From the NCBI GenBank assembly GCA_903877165.1, contig CAIRCU010000008.1, positions 1 through 64,000 of the forward strand: a DNA stretch of 64,000 nucleotides. Direction: 5' to 3'. The position numbers and the translations under genes were made by a program. This DNA comes from Methanobacteriota archaeon. Its GTDB lineage: Archaea; Thermoplasmatota; E2; DHVEG-1. This document shows, one piece after another, positions 38,330 through 48,772 of the stretch; the first letter of the stretch is position 1, and every line of letters starts with the position of its first letter. The notes under the pieces are model-generated. The model did not search any database and was not told where the DNA came from. It saw only the letters and a program-made list of their open reading frames with translations.

Positions 38330-38650
38330 ATGGAGAACCATCACAGGGGGCGCATCCCCATCAGCATGGTGGCGGAAAAGGAACTCGACCTCCTCAGCCG
38401 TCATCTCGACGTCCTCAAGAACGTCAGAGACCATGGGCCTATCGGCATCATCCGACTGTCACAGTTGACCGGACAGCCTCAGCACGTCATCCGCTACTCG
38501 CTGCGGACCCTGGAGCACACCGGCGTCGTCAAACCCTCAGCCCAAGGCGCCGTGATCACGGAGAAACTCAACGCGGCACTCGAGCAGTTGGACGCAACCC
38601 TGGACCAGATGATCACGACGATGACCGTCCTGAAGAAAACCCTCCGCTGA
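38330..38650 (+). CDS. Winged-helix transcriptional regulator
   Basis: GIIRLSQLTGQPQHVIRYSLRTLEHTGVVKPSAQGAVIT. Confidence 0.7.
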   Translation: MENHHRGRIPISMVAEKELDLLSRHLDVLKNVRDHGPIGIIRLSQLTGQPQHVIRYSLRTLEHTGVVKPSAQGAVITEKLNAALEQLDATLDQMITTMTVLKKTLR

Positions 38651-38749
38651 CCTCCTGACAGGGACGGCCTCCCCCCGAGACGTCACGGTAATTCTTATAT
38701 AGGGTGTTGAATTAACCTTCTCAGAACAACGGTAGGAGAAACCAAAACC

Positions 38750-39745
38750 ATGCAAAAGACACCTCTTCTCGCAACAGGGCTGATCATCCTGGGGCTCTTC
38801 CTCTCCGCAATCCCGGTGCAAGCGGCCAACGAACACACCTACGGCGACCCCACCGGGGACGTGATGACATTGGATATTAATTCAGGCAACGGCCAGGTCG
38901 TGACATCAAGCCCCTATATGACTATCGCGGATATCGACATCACCAACGTCAACTACTCTGATGACAACGCGGGTACCGCGACCACCACTCTCAAGGTCGC
39001 TGGCGCAATCCAAAACCGAGGGAAAATCTTCGATCAAAACAGCACAGACTACTCGGATTACCTGAAAATGAACAGCATTGAATATACGATTACCATCTTC
39101 ACCAATGAATCGGATTACACCATCACCTACATAAACCATACCTGCCAACTCGTGATCAATGGCGGCGATACGACGAACATCACAGGTTATTCAGTTCACG
39201 ACAATACCCTCACCGTGCCCTTTTCCTTCACCAATCCGCACGAACAGTACGACAGTATCAACGCCACCGCCGACTTCATCAAAACCAATTTCAGCAGTCT
39301 TGACGATCTCAATAATATGAGCGAAAGCGACTTTGCAAAATTCTACATCCAATACGAAGACAACGCACCCAACCCATCCCTTGCCCTCGATGACGTCAGC
39401 GCAGAAAGCAACCTCGTCGCCATCGGCAAGAACGTGCAATTCAACTGCTCCGTCACATTATTCAGCGGTCTTCCCCCATACACCTATCACTGGAGCTTCG
39501 GCGACGGAACCAGCTCCACCCAGCAGAACCCGATCCACGCGTACAGCAGCGCAGGCGACTACACGTACAACTGCACCGTCACAGACAAGGTCGGCACCAC
39601 AGTATTCGAGGCCGGGCAGATCAAGATCCAAGGAAGCAGTGGAACCACAACCGGCTCCGGCAACATGGTCATGATCTTCATCGCCATCATCGTCATCATC
39701 GCGATTGCCGGCGTCGCCATCGTCGTCTACCTCATCCGGCGGTAA
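38750..39745 (+). CDS. Secreted PKD-domain surface protein with C-terminal TM anchor
   Basis: Signal peptide; GLPPYTYHWSFGDGTSSTQQNPIHAYSSAGDYTYNCTVTD; C-term IIVIIAIAGVAIVVYLIRR. Confidence 0.88.
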   Translation: MQKTPLLATGLIILGLFLSAIPVQAANEHTYGDPTGDVMTLDINSGNGQVVTSSPYMTIADIDITNVNYSDDNAGTATTTLKVAGAIQNRGKIFDQNSTDYSDYLKMNSIEYTITIFTNESDYTITYINHTCQLVINGGDTTNITGYSVHDNTLTVPFSFTNPHEQYDSINATADFIKTNFSSLDDLNNMSESDFAKFYIQYEDNAPNPSLALDDVSAESNLVAIGKNVQFNCSVTLFSGLPPYTYHWSFGDGTSSTQQNPIHAYSSAGDYTYNCTVTDKVGTTVFEAGQIKIQGSSGTTTGSGNMVMIFIAIIVIIAIAGVAIVVYLIRR

Positions 39746-39832
39746 CCACCGCCCCCCATCCCCTTTTTTCCCTTTTTTCTACGCTATCTTTTTATGGACA
39801 CGGGAGTTTATGTCAGACCACGAGGATGAGGC

Positions 39833-41176
39833 ATGGCAGAGACGGAGAGCAAATACGCATATAAGAAGAAGACAGCATGGGACGTCCTAACCAAATCACA
39901 GATCGACGAAGCGTTCGCGTACTCTAACGACTACATCGCGTTCCTCAACGCCGCGAAAACCGAACGAGAAGCAGTCTCCATCATCAACAAGACGGCCATG
40001 AAAGCCAAGAAACGCGTCATGGTCAACCGCGGTAAAGCAGCAGCCGTCGTCGTCCCCGGCAGCAAACCCGTTGAGGACGGTATCCGTCTCGTCGTCGCCC
40101 ACGTCGATTCCCCGCGCCTCGACCTCAAACAAATCCCGCTCTTCCAGGACTCCGAAAGCAACCTCGCACTCTTCGAGACCCATTACTATGGAGGCATCAA
40201 GAAATTCCATTGGGTCGTCATCCCCCTCGCCTTACATGGCGTGATCGTCAAAAAGAACGGGGAGACGGTGACCTTCGCCATCGGCGAAGACCCTCATGAC
40301 CCTGTCTTCTCCGTCCCAGACCTGCTCCCGCACCTCGCCCATGAGGTCCAGGACGACAAGAAACTCGATGACGCCATCAAAGGAGAAAGCCTGGACATCA
40401 CCGTCGGCAGCCAGCCCGTACGGCGCGCTGTGAAAGAAAAGATCAAGACCGCTATCCTCGAGAAACTCCACAAGGACTACGACATCACCGAGGAGGATTT
40501 CATCTCCGCGGAACTCGAAGCGGTTCCCGCGTTCAAGGCAAGGGACGTTGGCTTTGACCGATCCTTAATCGGCGGCTACGGCCAGGACGACCGAGCATCA
40601 GCGTACGCAGCCCTGCGGGCCGTCTGTGGCCTGAACCACCCCATGCATACGGCCATCGCGCTGTTCGTCGATAAAGAAGAGATCGGCAGCGAAGGCAACA
40701 CCACCGCGCAGGCGACGATCTTCCTGCGCACCCTCATCCATGAGGTCGATCCCAAGGCGGACATCGACACCGTCCTCCTGCACTCTCGGACGATCTCCGC
40801 GGACGTGAACAGCGCGGTGACGCCAAACTACACCGAGGTCTTCGAGCTGAAGAACGCCTCGTCGCTCGGCTGCGGCGTGGCCATGTCCAAGTACACGGGT
40901 CATGGCGGCAAGTACGCGGCGAACGACGCATCCGCTGAGTACATCGCCGACATCCGCGCACTCCTGGATAAAGCGAAAGTCCCCTGGCAGACCGGCGAGA
41001 TCGGCAAGGTCGACAAGGGCGGCGGCGGCACAGTCGCCAAGTACATCTCCCGCCTCGGCATGGAGGTCATCGACATGGGGCCGGCCGTGCTCTCGATGCA
41101 TTCACCATTCGAGCTGACCAGCAAGGTCGATGTGTACTCCGCGTTCCTCGCCTACAAGGCGTTTCTCAACAGTTAA
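39833..41176 (+). CDS. M18 family aminopeptidase
   Basis: LVVAHVDSPRLDLKQIPL, FVDKEEIGSEGNTTAQ, TGEIGKVDKGGGGTVAKYISRLGMEVIDMGPAVLSMHSPFE. Confidence 0.93.
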   Translation: MAETESKYAYKKKTAWDVLTKSQIDEAFAYSNDYIAFLNAAKTEREAVSIINKTAMKAKKRVMVNRGKAAAVVVPGSKPVEDGIRLVVAHVDSPRLDLKQIPLFQDSESNLALFETHYYGGIKKFHWVVIPLALHGVIVKKNGETVTFAIGEDPHDPVFSVPDLLPHLAHEVQDDKKLDDAIKGESLDITVGSQPVRRAVKEKIKTAILEKLHKDYDITEEDFISAELEAVPAFKARDVGFDRSLIGGYGQDDRASAYAALRAVCGLNHPMHTAIALFVDKEEIGSEGNTTAQATIFLRTLIHEVDPKADIDTVLLHSRTISADVNSAVTPNYTEVFELKNASSLGCGVAMSKYTGHGGKYAANDASAEYIADIRALLDKAKVPWQTGEIGKVDKGGGGTVAKYISRLGMEVIDMGPAVLSMHSPFELTSKVDVYSAFLAYKAFLNS

Positions 41177-41186
41177 AAAAATCTGT

Positions 41187-42818
41187 TTACCGGCGGCGCA
41201 GGAACCCGTTCGTCAGCGACGGTGAAATGCTGGGTTGGACATCCTGACAGAATTCCGGCATGCACGGACGGTCCACCTTTTTGTTGAGGGGGAACCCGGA
41301 GAGGTGCATCATCGGTGCGGTGGCTTTGCTCCCATGGCGCCAGCGGGCGTAGAACCAGTGGCTGAAGAAGAACATGGGGTGGTACAGCCATTTGAGATCC
41401 GGCGCCCAGAAGTCGATGTTGTTGCGCCAGCATTTCGCCAGCACCTCCCATTGCAGTTCGGAGAGGTTCTTGAGGTTCGTGCGGTGCTGGTTCCCCAAGA
41501 CAGCGTCCTGCAGAGGAATGAAGAGGACCGGGGTGTAGAACATCTTGGCGTGATGGTTCCGCAAGTCGTCGATGAGGTCCAGGGTCGCGCGCACGTCCGC
41601 CTCGGTCTCATCCGGCTGCCCGGTCATAATCGTGCAGAGCGGCCACCAATCCGCGTCATTCATCGTCCCAATGCCTTGAAGCACGAGCTGTGGCCAGTCG
41701 TCCACGCTGTACGGGAGGGCCTTGCCCTTCATATGCAGCTTCATGAGCCGAACACTGCCGGTCTCGATGCCGACTTCGACGGAGACGAACGGCTTTTTGT
41801 AAAAGCCACTGGTCTCCGGCCGCCACTTCGTCTTCTCAAGAAGGATCGGGGAGAGCTCATCGAGGAGCTTGCGGTCGTAGATCACAGGGGCAAGCGAGGC
41901 ATGCGACAACAGGATGTTCTCAACGCCGGGGTACGCGGCGATGGATTTATAGAGCTCGACGATAGCGGGGCGGTTGGGCACGAAGTTCGGCTTGGACTTG
42001 TACAAGAAGATGTCCTCGGTGACCGTGAAAATAGACCGGGAGCCGCTCGCGACGTTGACTGCGACCTCTTTCATGATGAAGGGGAGGGGGACCGAGTATT
42101 TCGTACGGTTCGTCGGGCTGCAGAACTGGCAGCCGCGGCCGCAGCCCCGGGTGATCTCCACCATGCCGTAGCTTGCGGCATGCTTGATGAGCGGGATGTG
42201 GGAGCGGTCCGGTTTCTTTGCGGACACAATCGGAGGGACTGCCTCGTTTCGGAGGAGTTTGCTGAAGAGGGGAACGAGGTCGTCTTCGCCTTCGCCTTGG
42301 AACAAGACGTCGACGCCGAGGGCCTCCTGCATGCCTGCCTCCGCGATCTGCCAGGAGCCGGCGCCGCCGACGACAATCGTCGGTTTGTACCATTGGATCG
42401 CAGGATGGCTGATGAGGCGTTTGAACTCAGAGGCATTGAGTGCCTCACCGCCGAAGCCGATGAGGGAGTTGTAGGTCGTGGAGACGTACGCGAGCCCCAT
42501 GGGGTCCATGGAGGAAATGGCGACGATCTTGGTGTCTGGGCCAATCACGCGGTCCAGCATGTCATAGTGGGCGACCGCGACTGCATCGTCTCCGAAGGCA
42601 TCGGTGAGGAGAGATTCGACCTTGCGCAACCCGTAGATCGTCCGGGTGGCGGTGCCGTCAGGGTTACTGGGCAGGTTTTCGAGGTGGTCGCGTAGGAACA
42701 AGCCGGAGAGCTTGTACGGGAAGGTGCAGATGAATGCGGCGAAGGGGTTGTTGTCGTACTCGCTGGCCTCCGCTCTAGAAGCCGTCAAAACAATGGGGTA
42801 GCCGCGGTGCCGTGTCAT
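41187..42818 (-). CDS. B12-binding-type radical SAM protein
   Basis: VEITRGCGRGCQFCSPTNRT (CxxxCxxC), upstream VVGGAGSWQIAEAGMQEALGVDVLFQGEGEDDLV. Confidence 0.88.
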   Translation of the reverse strand: MTRHRGYPIVLTASRAEASEYDNNPFAAFICTFPYKLSGLFLRDHLENLPSNPDGTATRTIYGLRKVESLLTDAFGDDAVAVAHYDMLDRVIGPDTKIVAISSMDPMGLAYVSTTYNSLIGFGGEALNASEFKRLISHPAIQWYKPTIVVGGAGSWQIAEAGMQEALGVDVLFQGEGEDDLVPLFSKLLRNEAVPPIVSAKKPDRSHIPLIKHAASYGMVEITRGCGRGCQFCSPTNRTKYSVPLPFIMKEVAVNVASGSRSIFTVTEDIFLYKSKPNFVPNRPAIVELYKSIAAYPGVENILLSHASLAPVIYDRKLLDELSPILLEKTKWRPETSGFYKKPFVSVEVGIETGSVRLMKLHMKGKALPYSVDDWPQLVLQGIGTMNDADWWPLCTIMTGQPDETEADVRATLDLIDDLRNHHAKMFYTPVLFIPLQDAVLGNQHRTNLKNLSELQWEVLAKCWRNNIDFWAPDLKWLYHPMFFFSHWFYARWRHGSKATAPMMHLSGFPLNKKVDRPCMPEFCQDVQPSISPSLTNGFLRRR

Positions 42819-42829
42819 AGCCTGTCGCC

Positions 42830-43147
42830 TTAGGGTTCTTTGATAATGAGCGCCTTGAAGACCGGATCTTTGATAGTCTCCTGGATCCGCATGAGGAACT
42901 CTTTCCATGAGAGGGTGTGGCGTGCCCATTGGATCATTTCTTTCTTGTGCAACGAGAGGATTTGAAGAAAGCTTTGCCAGGTGTAGCCTTCGGCCTTGAG
43001 CGGCTGAGACCAGCCGGCATCGTGCCAGAGGTAGCGAGGCAGCTGGTTGCCGAACCACAGTCCTAGGGAGTCGATGTCCCAAGAGCAGGGCGTCGTCTGG
43101 GCCGTGGGCTTGAACATGGCTGGTTCTGGTGGAATAGCGAGGCGCAT
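42830..43147 (-). CDS. Hypothetical protein paired with radical SAM gene
   Basis: MRLAIPPEPAMFKPTAQTTPCSWDIDSLGLWFGNQLPRYLWHDAGWSQPLKAEGYTWQSF; 11 bp upstream of the radical SAM start, same strand. Confidence 0.6.
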   Translation of the reverse strand: MRLAIPPEPAMFKPTAQTTPCSWDIDSLGLWFGNQLPRYLWHDAGWSQPLKAEGYTWQSFLQILSLHKKEMIQWARHTLSWKEFLMRIQETIKDPVFKALIIKEP

Positions 43148-43321
43148 ATGGTGATCCCCCATCTACTAGGTAGTTACGTGATGGGAATCCGCCATCCTCT
43201 ATTTATTGATTTTCTGTGCCCCATCAAACCCTGCCGATGCCGACGGTCTTCAGAATTTAAAAATATTTAAATACCCGTTTATGGATTCTTGCCCAGTGAG
43301 GATACAAGGGATGTGGATGAA

Positions 43322-44002
43322 ATGAGAATCGATAGACGCCTAGCTTTTATTGGAATAATGCTGATTATGCTAAGCATGGTTATGGCTACTCAATTTGCGA
43401 CCACGAAGATCTCCTACTCCTACACGCTGGTGCACCCCAGCAACGCGGACATCCGGTTCATCGGCAGCGACAACGCGAGCATGGGGGTAAAAGTCCTTCG
43501 AGTCGAAGGTGACAACAGCTCAGGGAACCGCAACCTCATCCTTGTGTTTGGCACGAACCTCACGGAAAACCAAAACAAGACCTACACAGCAGCGTTCGGC
43601 ATCGTCAATGAAGAGAAATTCCCAGTCTACCTTACCAATATCACCGTATCCTCGACGCCCGCGGACTATATGTACGTCTGGGCACATGGAGACCGGATGC
43701 TCACCAGCGCTACTAAAGCCCTCTGGAGGGAGGGTTCGATCGCTGGATTGACTACTGCATCTAAATCCTGGTTACTCGGGGCTGGAGACCAGAACGCAGG
43801 CAACATGAGCGTCGGCCCTGGCAACGCTTTCCCAACCCCCTGGGACGATACCGCCCACGTCCGCTACTCCTACTGCGACACCAGCGCTGTGAACGGGACC
43901 AGCGACTTCGTCTGGATCATGGTTTCTTTCAATATCCCTGACGGCGCTGCGGCTGGCGCCTACACCGGGACGATCTACGTCAACTTCAGGGCAGCCACAT
44001 AA
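43322..44002 (+). CDS. Secreted hypothetical protein (archaellin/pilin-like signal)
   Basis: MRIDRRLAFIGIMLIMLSMVMATQFATTKISYSYT; NxT/S-rich. Confidence 0.55.
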   Translation: MRIDRRLAFIGIMLIMLSMVMATQFATTKISYSYTLVHPSNADIRFIGSDNASMGVKVLRVEGDNSSGNRNLILVFGTNLTENQNKTYTAAFGIVNEEKFPVYLTNITVSSTPADYMYVWAHGDRMLTSATKALWREGSIAGLTTASKSWLLGAGDQNAGNMSVGPGNAFPTPWDDTAHVRYSYCDTSAVNGTSDFVWIMVSFNIPDGAAAGAYTGTIYVNFRAAT

Positions 44003-44174
44003 GAAAATGGGAATATTTTCCCATCTTTTTTCCTTTTTTCTCGAGAAACTACTCCCTATCTCGAAACCACCTCTGAGCCTTCCCGGAACAAGGCAAAAGC
44101 TTAAATAGAAATACGCCAATGCCGGCTATAAAAGCGTATCGAAAGTTTTAATAGTTTTCAGTGGGGGCGTCGGC

Positions 44175-45131
44175 ATGGTGCAAATGCAATCCAAGAAAAA
44201 AAAGGAAAAACGCCAAAGCATCGAAGAAATCATCCAATGTCCAGAATGCAACAGCACACACCTCAGTAAAGACTACTCCCGCGCCGAACTCGTCTGCGAA
44301 GACTGCGGCCTCGTTATCGACCAAGACTTCATCGACCACGGACCCGAATGGCGTGCCTTCGACAGCGACCAACGCGAAAAACGCGCCAGGGTCGGCGCAC
44401 CCATGACCTACACCATCCACGACAAAGGGCTCTCCACCATGATTGGCTGGAAGAACCGCGACTCCTACGGCAAATCCATCCCCACCCGAAACCGCGCCCA
44501 ACTCTACAGACTGCGTAAATGGCAGCGACGCATCCGCATCAGCGACGCCACCGAACGCAACCTCGCCTTCGCACTCTCCGAACTCGACCGCATGGCCTCA
44601 GGCATGGGGCTGCCGCGCACCGTCCGCGAAACCGCGGCCATGGTCTACCGAAAAGCAGTACTGAAGAACCTCATCCGCGGCCGCAGCATCGAAGGTGTCA
44701 GCGCCTCCGCACTCTACGCCGCCTGCCGCCAATGCAACGTCCCCCGCACCCTCGACGAAATCGCAGCGTCCTCACGCGTCTCCCGCAAAGAAATCGGCCG
44801 CACCTACCGTTTCATCGCCCGCGAACTCGGACTTAAACTCATGCCCACATCACCACAGGACTACATCTCTCGGTTCTGTAGCGAACTCAAACTAAGCGGC
44901 GACGTCCAAGCCAAATCCATCGAGATCCTCAAAGACGCCGCGGACAAGGAACTCACCAGCGGCCGCGGCCCCACCGGCGTCGCAGCAGCCTCCATCTACA
45001 TCGCCTCGATCCTCTGCGGCGAACGACGCACCCAACGCGAAGTCGCGGACGTCGCCGGCGTCACCGAAGTCACCATCCGGAACCGCTACAAAGAACTCGC
45101 TGAACGCCTCGACATCGACATCATCCTCTAA
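44175..45131 (+). CDS. tfb: Transcription initiation factor IIB (TFB)
   Basis: [28 protein letters not shown] zinc ribbon plus two cyclin-fold repeats. Confidence 0.97.
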   Translation: MVQMQSKKKKEKRQSIEEIIQCPECNSTHLSKDYSRAELVCEDCGLVIDQDFIDHGPEWRAFDSDQREKRARVGAPMTYTIHDKGLSTMIGWKNRDSYGKSIPTRNRAQLYRLRKWQRRIRISDATERNLAFALSELDRMASGMGLPRTVRETAAMVYRKAVLKNLIRGRSIEGVSASALYAACRQCNVPRTLDEIAASSRVSRKEIGRTYRFIARELGLKLMPTSPQDYISRFCSELKLSGDVQAKSIEILKDAADKELTSGRGPTGVAAASIYIASILCGERRTQREVADVAGVTEVTIRNRYKELAERLDIDIIL

Positions 45132-45139
45132 CCAGCATT

Positions 45140-45766
45140 ATGACTCGGTGGTACCAAGAGAAGAAGCGCGAGCACTTCTACCGCGAAGCGAAAGCCCAAG
45201 GCTACCGCGCCCGATCCGCCTTCAAACTCAAACAGATCCAAGAACGCTTCTCGATTTTTTCCCCTGGCGATACCGTCGTTGACCTAGGCGCAGCCCCAGG
45301 AGGCTGGAGTCAGGTCACCCTCGAATACATCGGTGGGAACGGCCGCGTCATCGCCATCGACCTCTCCATGATGGTCCCACTTGCCGGCGTCGACATCATC
45401 CAAGGAGACATCAGCACCGAAACCACCCTAAGTGAACTCGCGGACCACCTCCAAGGAGCCGCCGTCGATGTCGTCCTCTCAGACATGTCCCCAGACATTA
45501 CCGGGAACTACTCTGTGGACCAGGCACGCAGCCTGTGGTTGAGCGAACAAGCACTCCAGGTCGCTGAAAAAATTCTGAAAAACGGTGGCTATTTCGTCTG
45601 CAAACTGTTCGAAGGTGAAGACTCCCCCGGGTTCATCAACCAGGTCCGCAGCCGGTTCCAGCAGGTCAAACGGTACTCCCCGGAAGCCTCCCGCAAAAGC
45701 AGTTCGGAAATCTACATCGTCGCCAAAGGATACCATAAAACAGCAAATTCTCTTCTGTCAAGATAG
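45140..45766 (+). CDS. rlmE: FtsJ/RlmE rRNA 2'-O-methyltransferase
   Basis: YRARSAFKLKQIQERF, VVDLGAAPGGWSQV, VVLSDMSPDITGNYSVDQARS. Confidence 0.96.
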   Translation: MTRWYQEKKREHFYREAKAQGYRARSAFKLKQIQERFSIFSPGDTVVDLGAAPGGWSQVTLEYIGGNGRVIAIDLSMMVPLAGVDIIQGDISTETTLSELADHLQGAAVDVVLSDMSPDITGNYSVDQARSLWLSEQALQVAEKILKNGGYFVCKLFEGEDSPGFINQVRSRFQQVKRYSPEASRKSSSEIYIVAKGYHKTANSLLSR

Positions 45767-45823
45767 AAGACTATATTATATAGTAACCCATATCCACACA
45801 AAATTTGACGCCGGGGAAGACTA

Positions 45824-46786
45824 ATGGACGACGACTCACTTGCTATCGAGATTTTCCTCAAGCACTCTTATGAGGACGTCGAACAGAAGATAAAACAGAT
45901 TGTCAAGGACGACGACATCCTCAACATCCTCAAAGGCGGCAAGCGTCTCCGTCCATTGCTCGCCTGCATCTCCTTTAAAGCCTGTACCGGCGGCAAGGAG
46001 ACCGATGAACTGTACCAACGGTTCCTGGAAGGCACCGTCGCCATCGAGCTCGCCCACGGGGCCTCTCTCGTCCATGACGACATCATTGACGGCGACCTCA
46101 ACCGCCGCGGCGAACCTGCCTTCTACATCCAAAAAGGCATCGACAAAGCTATCCTCATCGGCCATAAGATGCTGGTCATCGGATTCACCATTGCCATCAA
46201 CCATGGGGAGAAGATCGCCAAACTCTACGTCGACGCCTGGAACCAGACCCTCAACGGCCAGCTTAACGAAATCAACTTCAACAGCCAAGACCTGCAGAAC
46301 GCGGACATCACCGCGGACTCCAAGTTTTTCAAAGTGTACAGCCGCATCATCGACCTGAAGACCGGCACCCTGTTCTCCGCGGCCTGCAAAGCAGCTGCGT
46401 ACTGGGCGAACGCCTCAGACCGCGTGGCAGACGTCTTCGCGGAGTACGGCCGAGAGGTCGGCTTCGCGTACCAGCTCGCCGATGACCTCGTGGACCTTGA
46501 GAAAGGCGAGATGATCGACAGCGTCGTCATCCCCCTGCTGACACGACTGGAGAAGCGGACCTCGAAGAACGGGTCGCTCAAAACCCGGGCGATCCGCAAG
46601 AAAATCCAGCAGAACTCCTCAGAAATCAAGAAACTGTACATCGAGGAAATCACCAAACACATCACCAAGGCCCAGGAGCTCAGTAATTCATCGCTCATCC
46701 CGGACAACGACTACAAAAAGTTCCTGCCCGATGCCCCGATCTTCAGCATCAACAAAATGCTCAAAGAGATTCGCATCACGATCTAA
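45824..46786 (+). CDS. Polyprenyl (geranylgeranyl) diphosphate synthase
   Basis: GGKRLRPLLACIS, ELAHGASLVHDDIIDGDLNRRGEPAF, YQLADDLVDLEKGE. Confidence 0.92.
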   Translation: MDDDSLAIEIFLKHSYEDVEQKIKQIVKDDDILNILKGGKRLRPLLACISFKACTGGKETDELYQRFLEGTVAIELAHGASLVHDDIIDGDLNRRGEPAFYIQKGIDKAILIGHKMLVIGFTIAINHGEKIAKLYVDAWNQTLNGQLNEINFNSQDLQNADITADSKFFKVYSRIIDLKTGTLFSAACKAAAYWANASDRVADVFAEYGREVGFAYQLADDLVDLEKGEMIDSVVIPLLTRLEKRTSKNGSLKTRAIRKKIQQNSSEIKKLYIEEITKHITKAQELSNSSLIPDNDYKKFLPDAPIFSINKMLKEIRITI

Positions 46787-47448
46787 CTACGAGGACGGAC
46801 CAGGAACACCGCATGGTCCTTATCGTAGGGCCCAAGCTCCATGGTTTTTTCAACAACATACCCTTTCTGCTGCAAGATCTGACCGACCTGAAGGTACGCC
46901 TGCTTCGGTGGCAACGCCACATCGATGCTGCGCGCTTTGACCATGAGGACGCCGATGCCTCGTGGTTTGAGGAACCATTGGAGATTCTGAAGGAAAATAT
47001 CCGCCTGATTACGCTGCGCGATATCCTGATAGACGAGATCCACGCTAGGAACCATACTCGTATAGCGATCCGGATGGTTCGCGTCTTCAAGGATCGGGAT
47101 GATATTCCGACGCTTCTCACTGACGACAAGCAGCTTTGCCATGGCGAGCGGCGCACTCTCCACTGCATAGACCGTCCCGTCTGATACGATGTCAGCGAGG
47201 TGGCTGACCGTCGTCCCCGTCGCCGCCCCGAGGTACAGCGCCGTGAACGCCGTCGGGATGTTCACCGGTAGTTTTTTCAGGATCGCGGCCGCCAGTTTAC
47301 TGCGGTACGGGTTCCAGGACCGGTACTCGACGTCGTCCTCAGCTACCAGATGCTCCCCGTAGACGGTGGTACCCTGACACGCGGGAGGATTCACAGTGAA
47401 GAGCTTGTCACCGCGATGAAAGACGCCGGGATACTCCGTAGGCTGCAT
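46783..47448 (-). CDS. flpA: Fibrillarin-like rRNA/tRNA 2'-O-methyltransferase
   Basis: YRSWNPYRSKLAAAILK, LYLGAATGTTVSHLADIV, VYAVESAPLAMAKLL, VYQDIAQRNQADIFLQN. Confidence 0.95.
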   Translation of the reverse strand: MQPTEYPGVFHRGDKLFTVNPPACQGTTVYGEHLVAEDDVEYRSWNPYRSKLAAAILKKLPVNIPTAFTALYLGAATGTTVSHLADIVSDGTVYAVESAPLAMAKLLVVSEKRRNIIPILEDANHPDRYTSMVPSVDLVYQDIAQRNQADIFLQNLQWFLKPRGIGVLMVKARSIDVALPPKQAYLQVGQILQQKGYVVEKTMELGPYDKDHAVFLVRPRS

Positions 47449-47536
47449 GTGCCGGGAAAACAGGATGGTTTGATTTAATGGTTTGTCGAAATAGTTAACT
47501 AGGGTATGCGGTATTCAGCCTCGGGGCGTCTCCTCT

Positions 47537-48655
47537 ATGGCCATCCGTTCACCACTCTACCCGCTTCAGGTTCACCTCGGCGCTCGGTTCACCGAGTTCG
47601 CCGGGTTTGAAATGCCGATTCAGTACTCTTCAATCATAGAGGAGCATATGGCGGTCCGCCGCCGCGTCGGACTCTTCGACGTCTCGCACATGAGCAACGT
47701 CTGGATCTCCGGGAAAGACGCGGAACGGCTCATCTCGCTAACAACCGTGGAGGACGCGGCACGCATCGCGGACGGACGCAGCCAGTACACCGAGATCCTC
47801 CGCGAGGACGGCACGATCATCGACGACACGATCTTCATGCACCTCGGCGACCGCTACATGATGATCCCAAATGCAGGGATGGCGACGATCGTCTCAGATT
47901 GGTTGAAGAAACAGGCGAAAACCCACAACCTGAAGGCGGACGTCGCGGACGTGTCCAGAGACTACGTGATCCTCGCCATTCAAGGCCCGCGATCGCAAGA
48001 GACGCTGCAGAAAATCACGGATGCGAACCTGGCGACAGTGAAGTTCTTTGGCTGCCAGTTCATCAAGGTCGCAGGCGTCGACTGCATCATCTCGCACACC
48101 GGATACACCGGGGAGCTTGGCTTCGAGCTGCAGATCACGCCGAACAGCAAGGCAGAGGGCGTCTTCACCAAAATCATGGAGGCAGGCAAGGAGTTCGGCA
48201 TCAGTCCCATAGGCCTCGGTGCGCGGGACACTTTGCGTCTGGAAAAGGCATTCATGCTGGCGGGCAACGAGTTCGCCGGCGGCCGCACCCCCCTGGAAGC
48301 GACATTGGGCTGGACCGTATTCTGGGAGCACTCGTTCATCGGCAAGGAGGCGCTGCTGGCACAGAAAACGAAAGGCACCTTCAACCGCCTCACCTGCCTG
48401 GAATGCACCGAGAAGGGAATCCCGCGGCACGGCTGCGACATCCAGAAAGGCAGCGAGAAAGTAGGGTCAGTCACGAGCGGAACGCTCTCCCCGTGCCTGA
48501 ACACCGGCATCGCCATGGGCTACGTGCGCCAAGACCTCCGCGAGCCGGGCACGACGCTGTCCATCATGGTGCGGGACAAGCCAGTGAGCGCCAAGGTCAT
48601 CAAACCCCCGTTCGTCCCCAAGGAATGGGCACAGACGCACGTCGAAGTCGTCTAA
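47537..48655 (+). CDS. gcvT: Glycine cleavage system aminomethyltransferase (T protein)
   Basis: RFTEFAGFEMPIQYSSIIEEHMAVRRRVGLFDVSHMSNV...ISHTGYTGELGFELQI. Confidence 0.95.
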   Translation: MAIRSPLYPLQVHLGARFTEFAGFEMPIQYSSIIEEHMAVRRRVGLFDVSHMSNVWISGKDAERLISLTTVEDAARIADGRSQYTEILREDGTIIDDTIFMHLGDRYMMIPNAGMATIVSDWLKKQAKTHNLKADVADVSRDYVILAIQGPRSQETLQKITDANLATVKFFGCQFIKVAGVDCIISHTGYTGELGFELQITPNSKAEGVFTKIMEAGKEFGISPIGLGARDTLRLEKAFMLAGNEFAGGRTPLEATLGWTVFWEHSFIGKEALLAQKTKGTFNRLTCLECTEKGIPRHGCDIQKGSEKVGSVTSGTLSPCLNTGIAMGYVRQDLREPGTTLSIMVRDKPVSAKVIKPPFVPKEWAQTHVEVV

Positions 48656-48772
48656 GGAAATATCTGGGACGCGTTTTCACATAATTGGAGCAAAAAAACC
48701 CAATCTGGCTTATATATCCCTTCGATAGTTAGATATGGTGCTTCGGTCATTCCTTGGTCAGGGAGGAGCCCC

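Noticed and set aside
41235-42695. 486-aa plus-strand ORF
   Set aside because: Lies antisense to the radical SAM gene with clear CxxxCxxC motif; low-complexity translation typical of the complementary frame in high-GC coding DNA.
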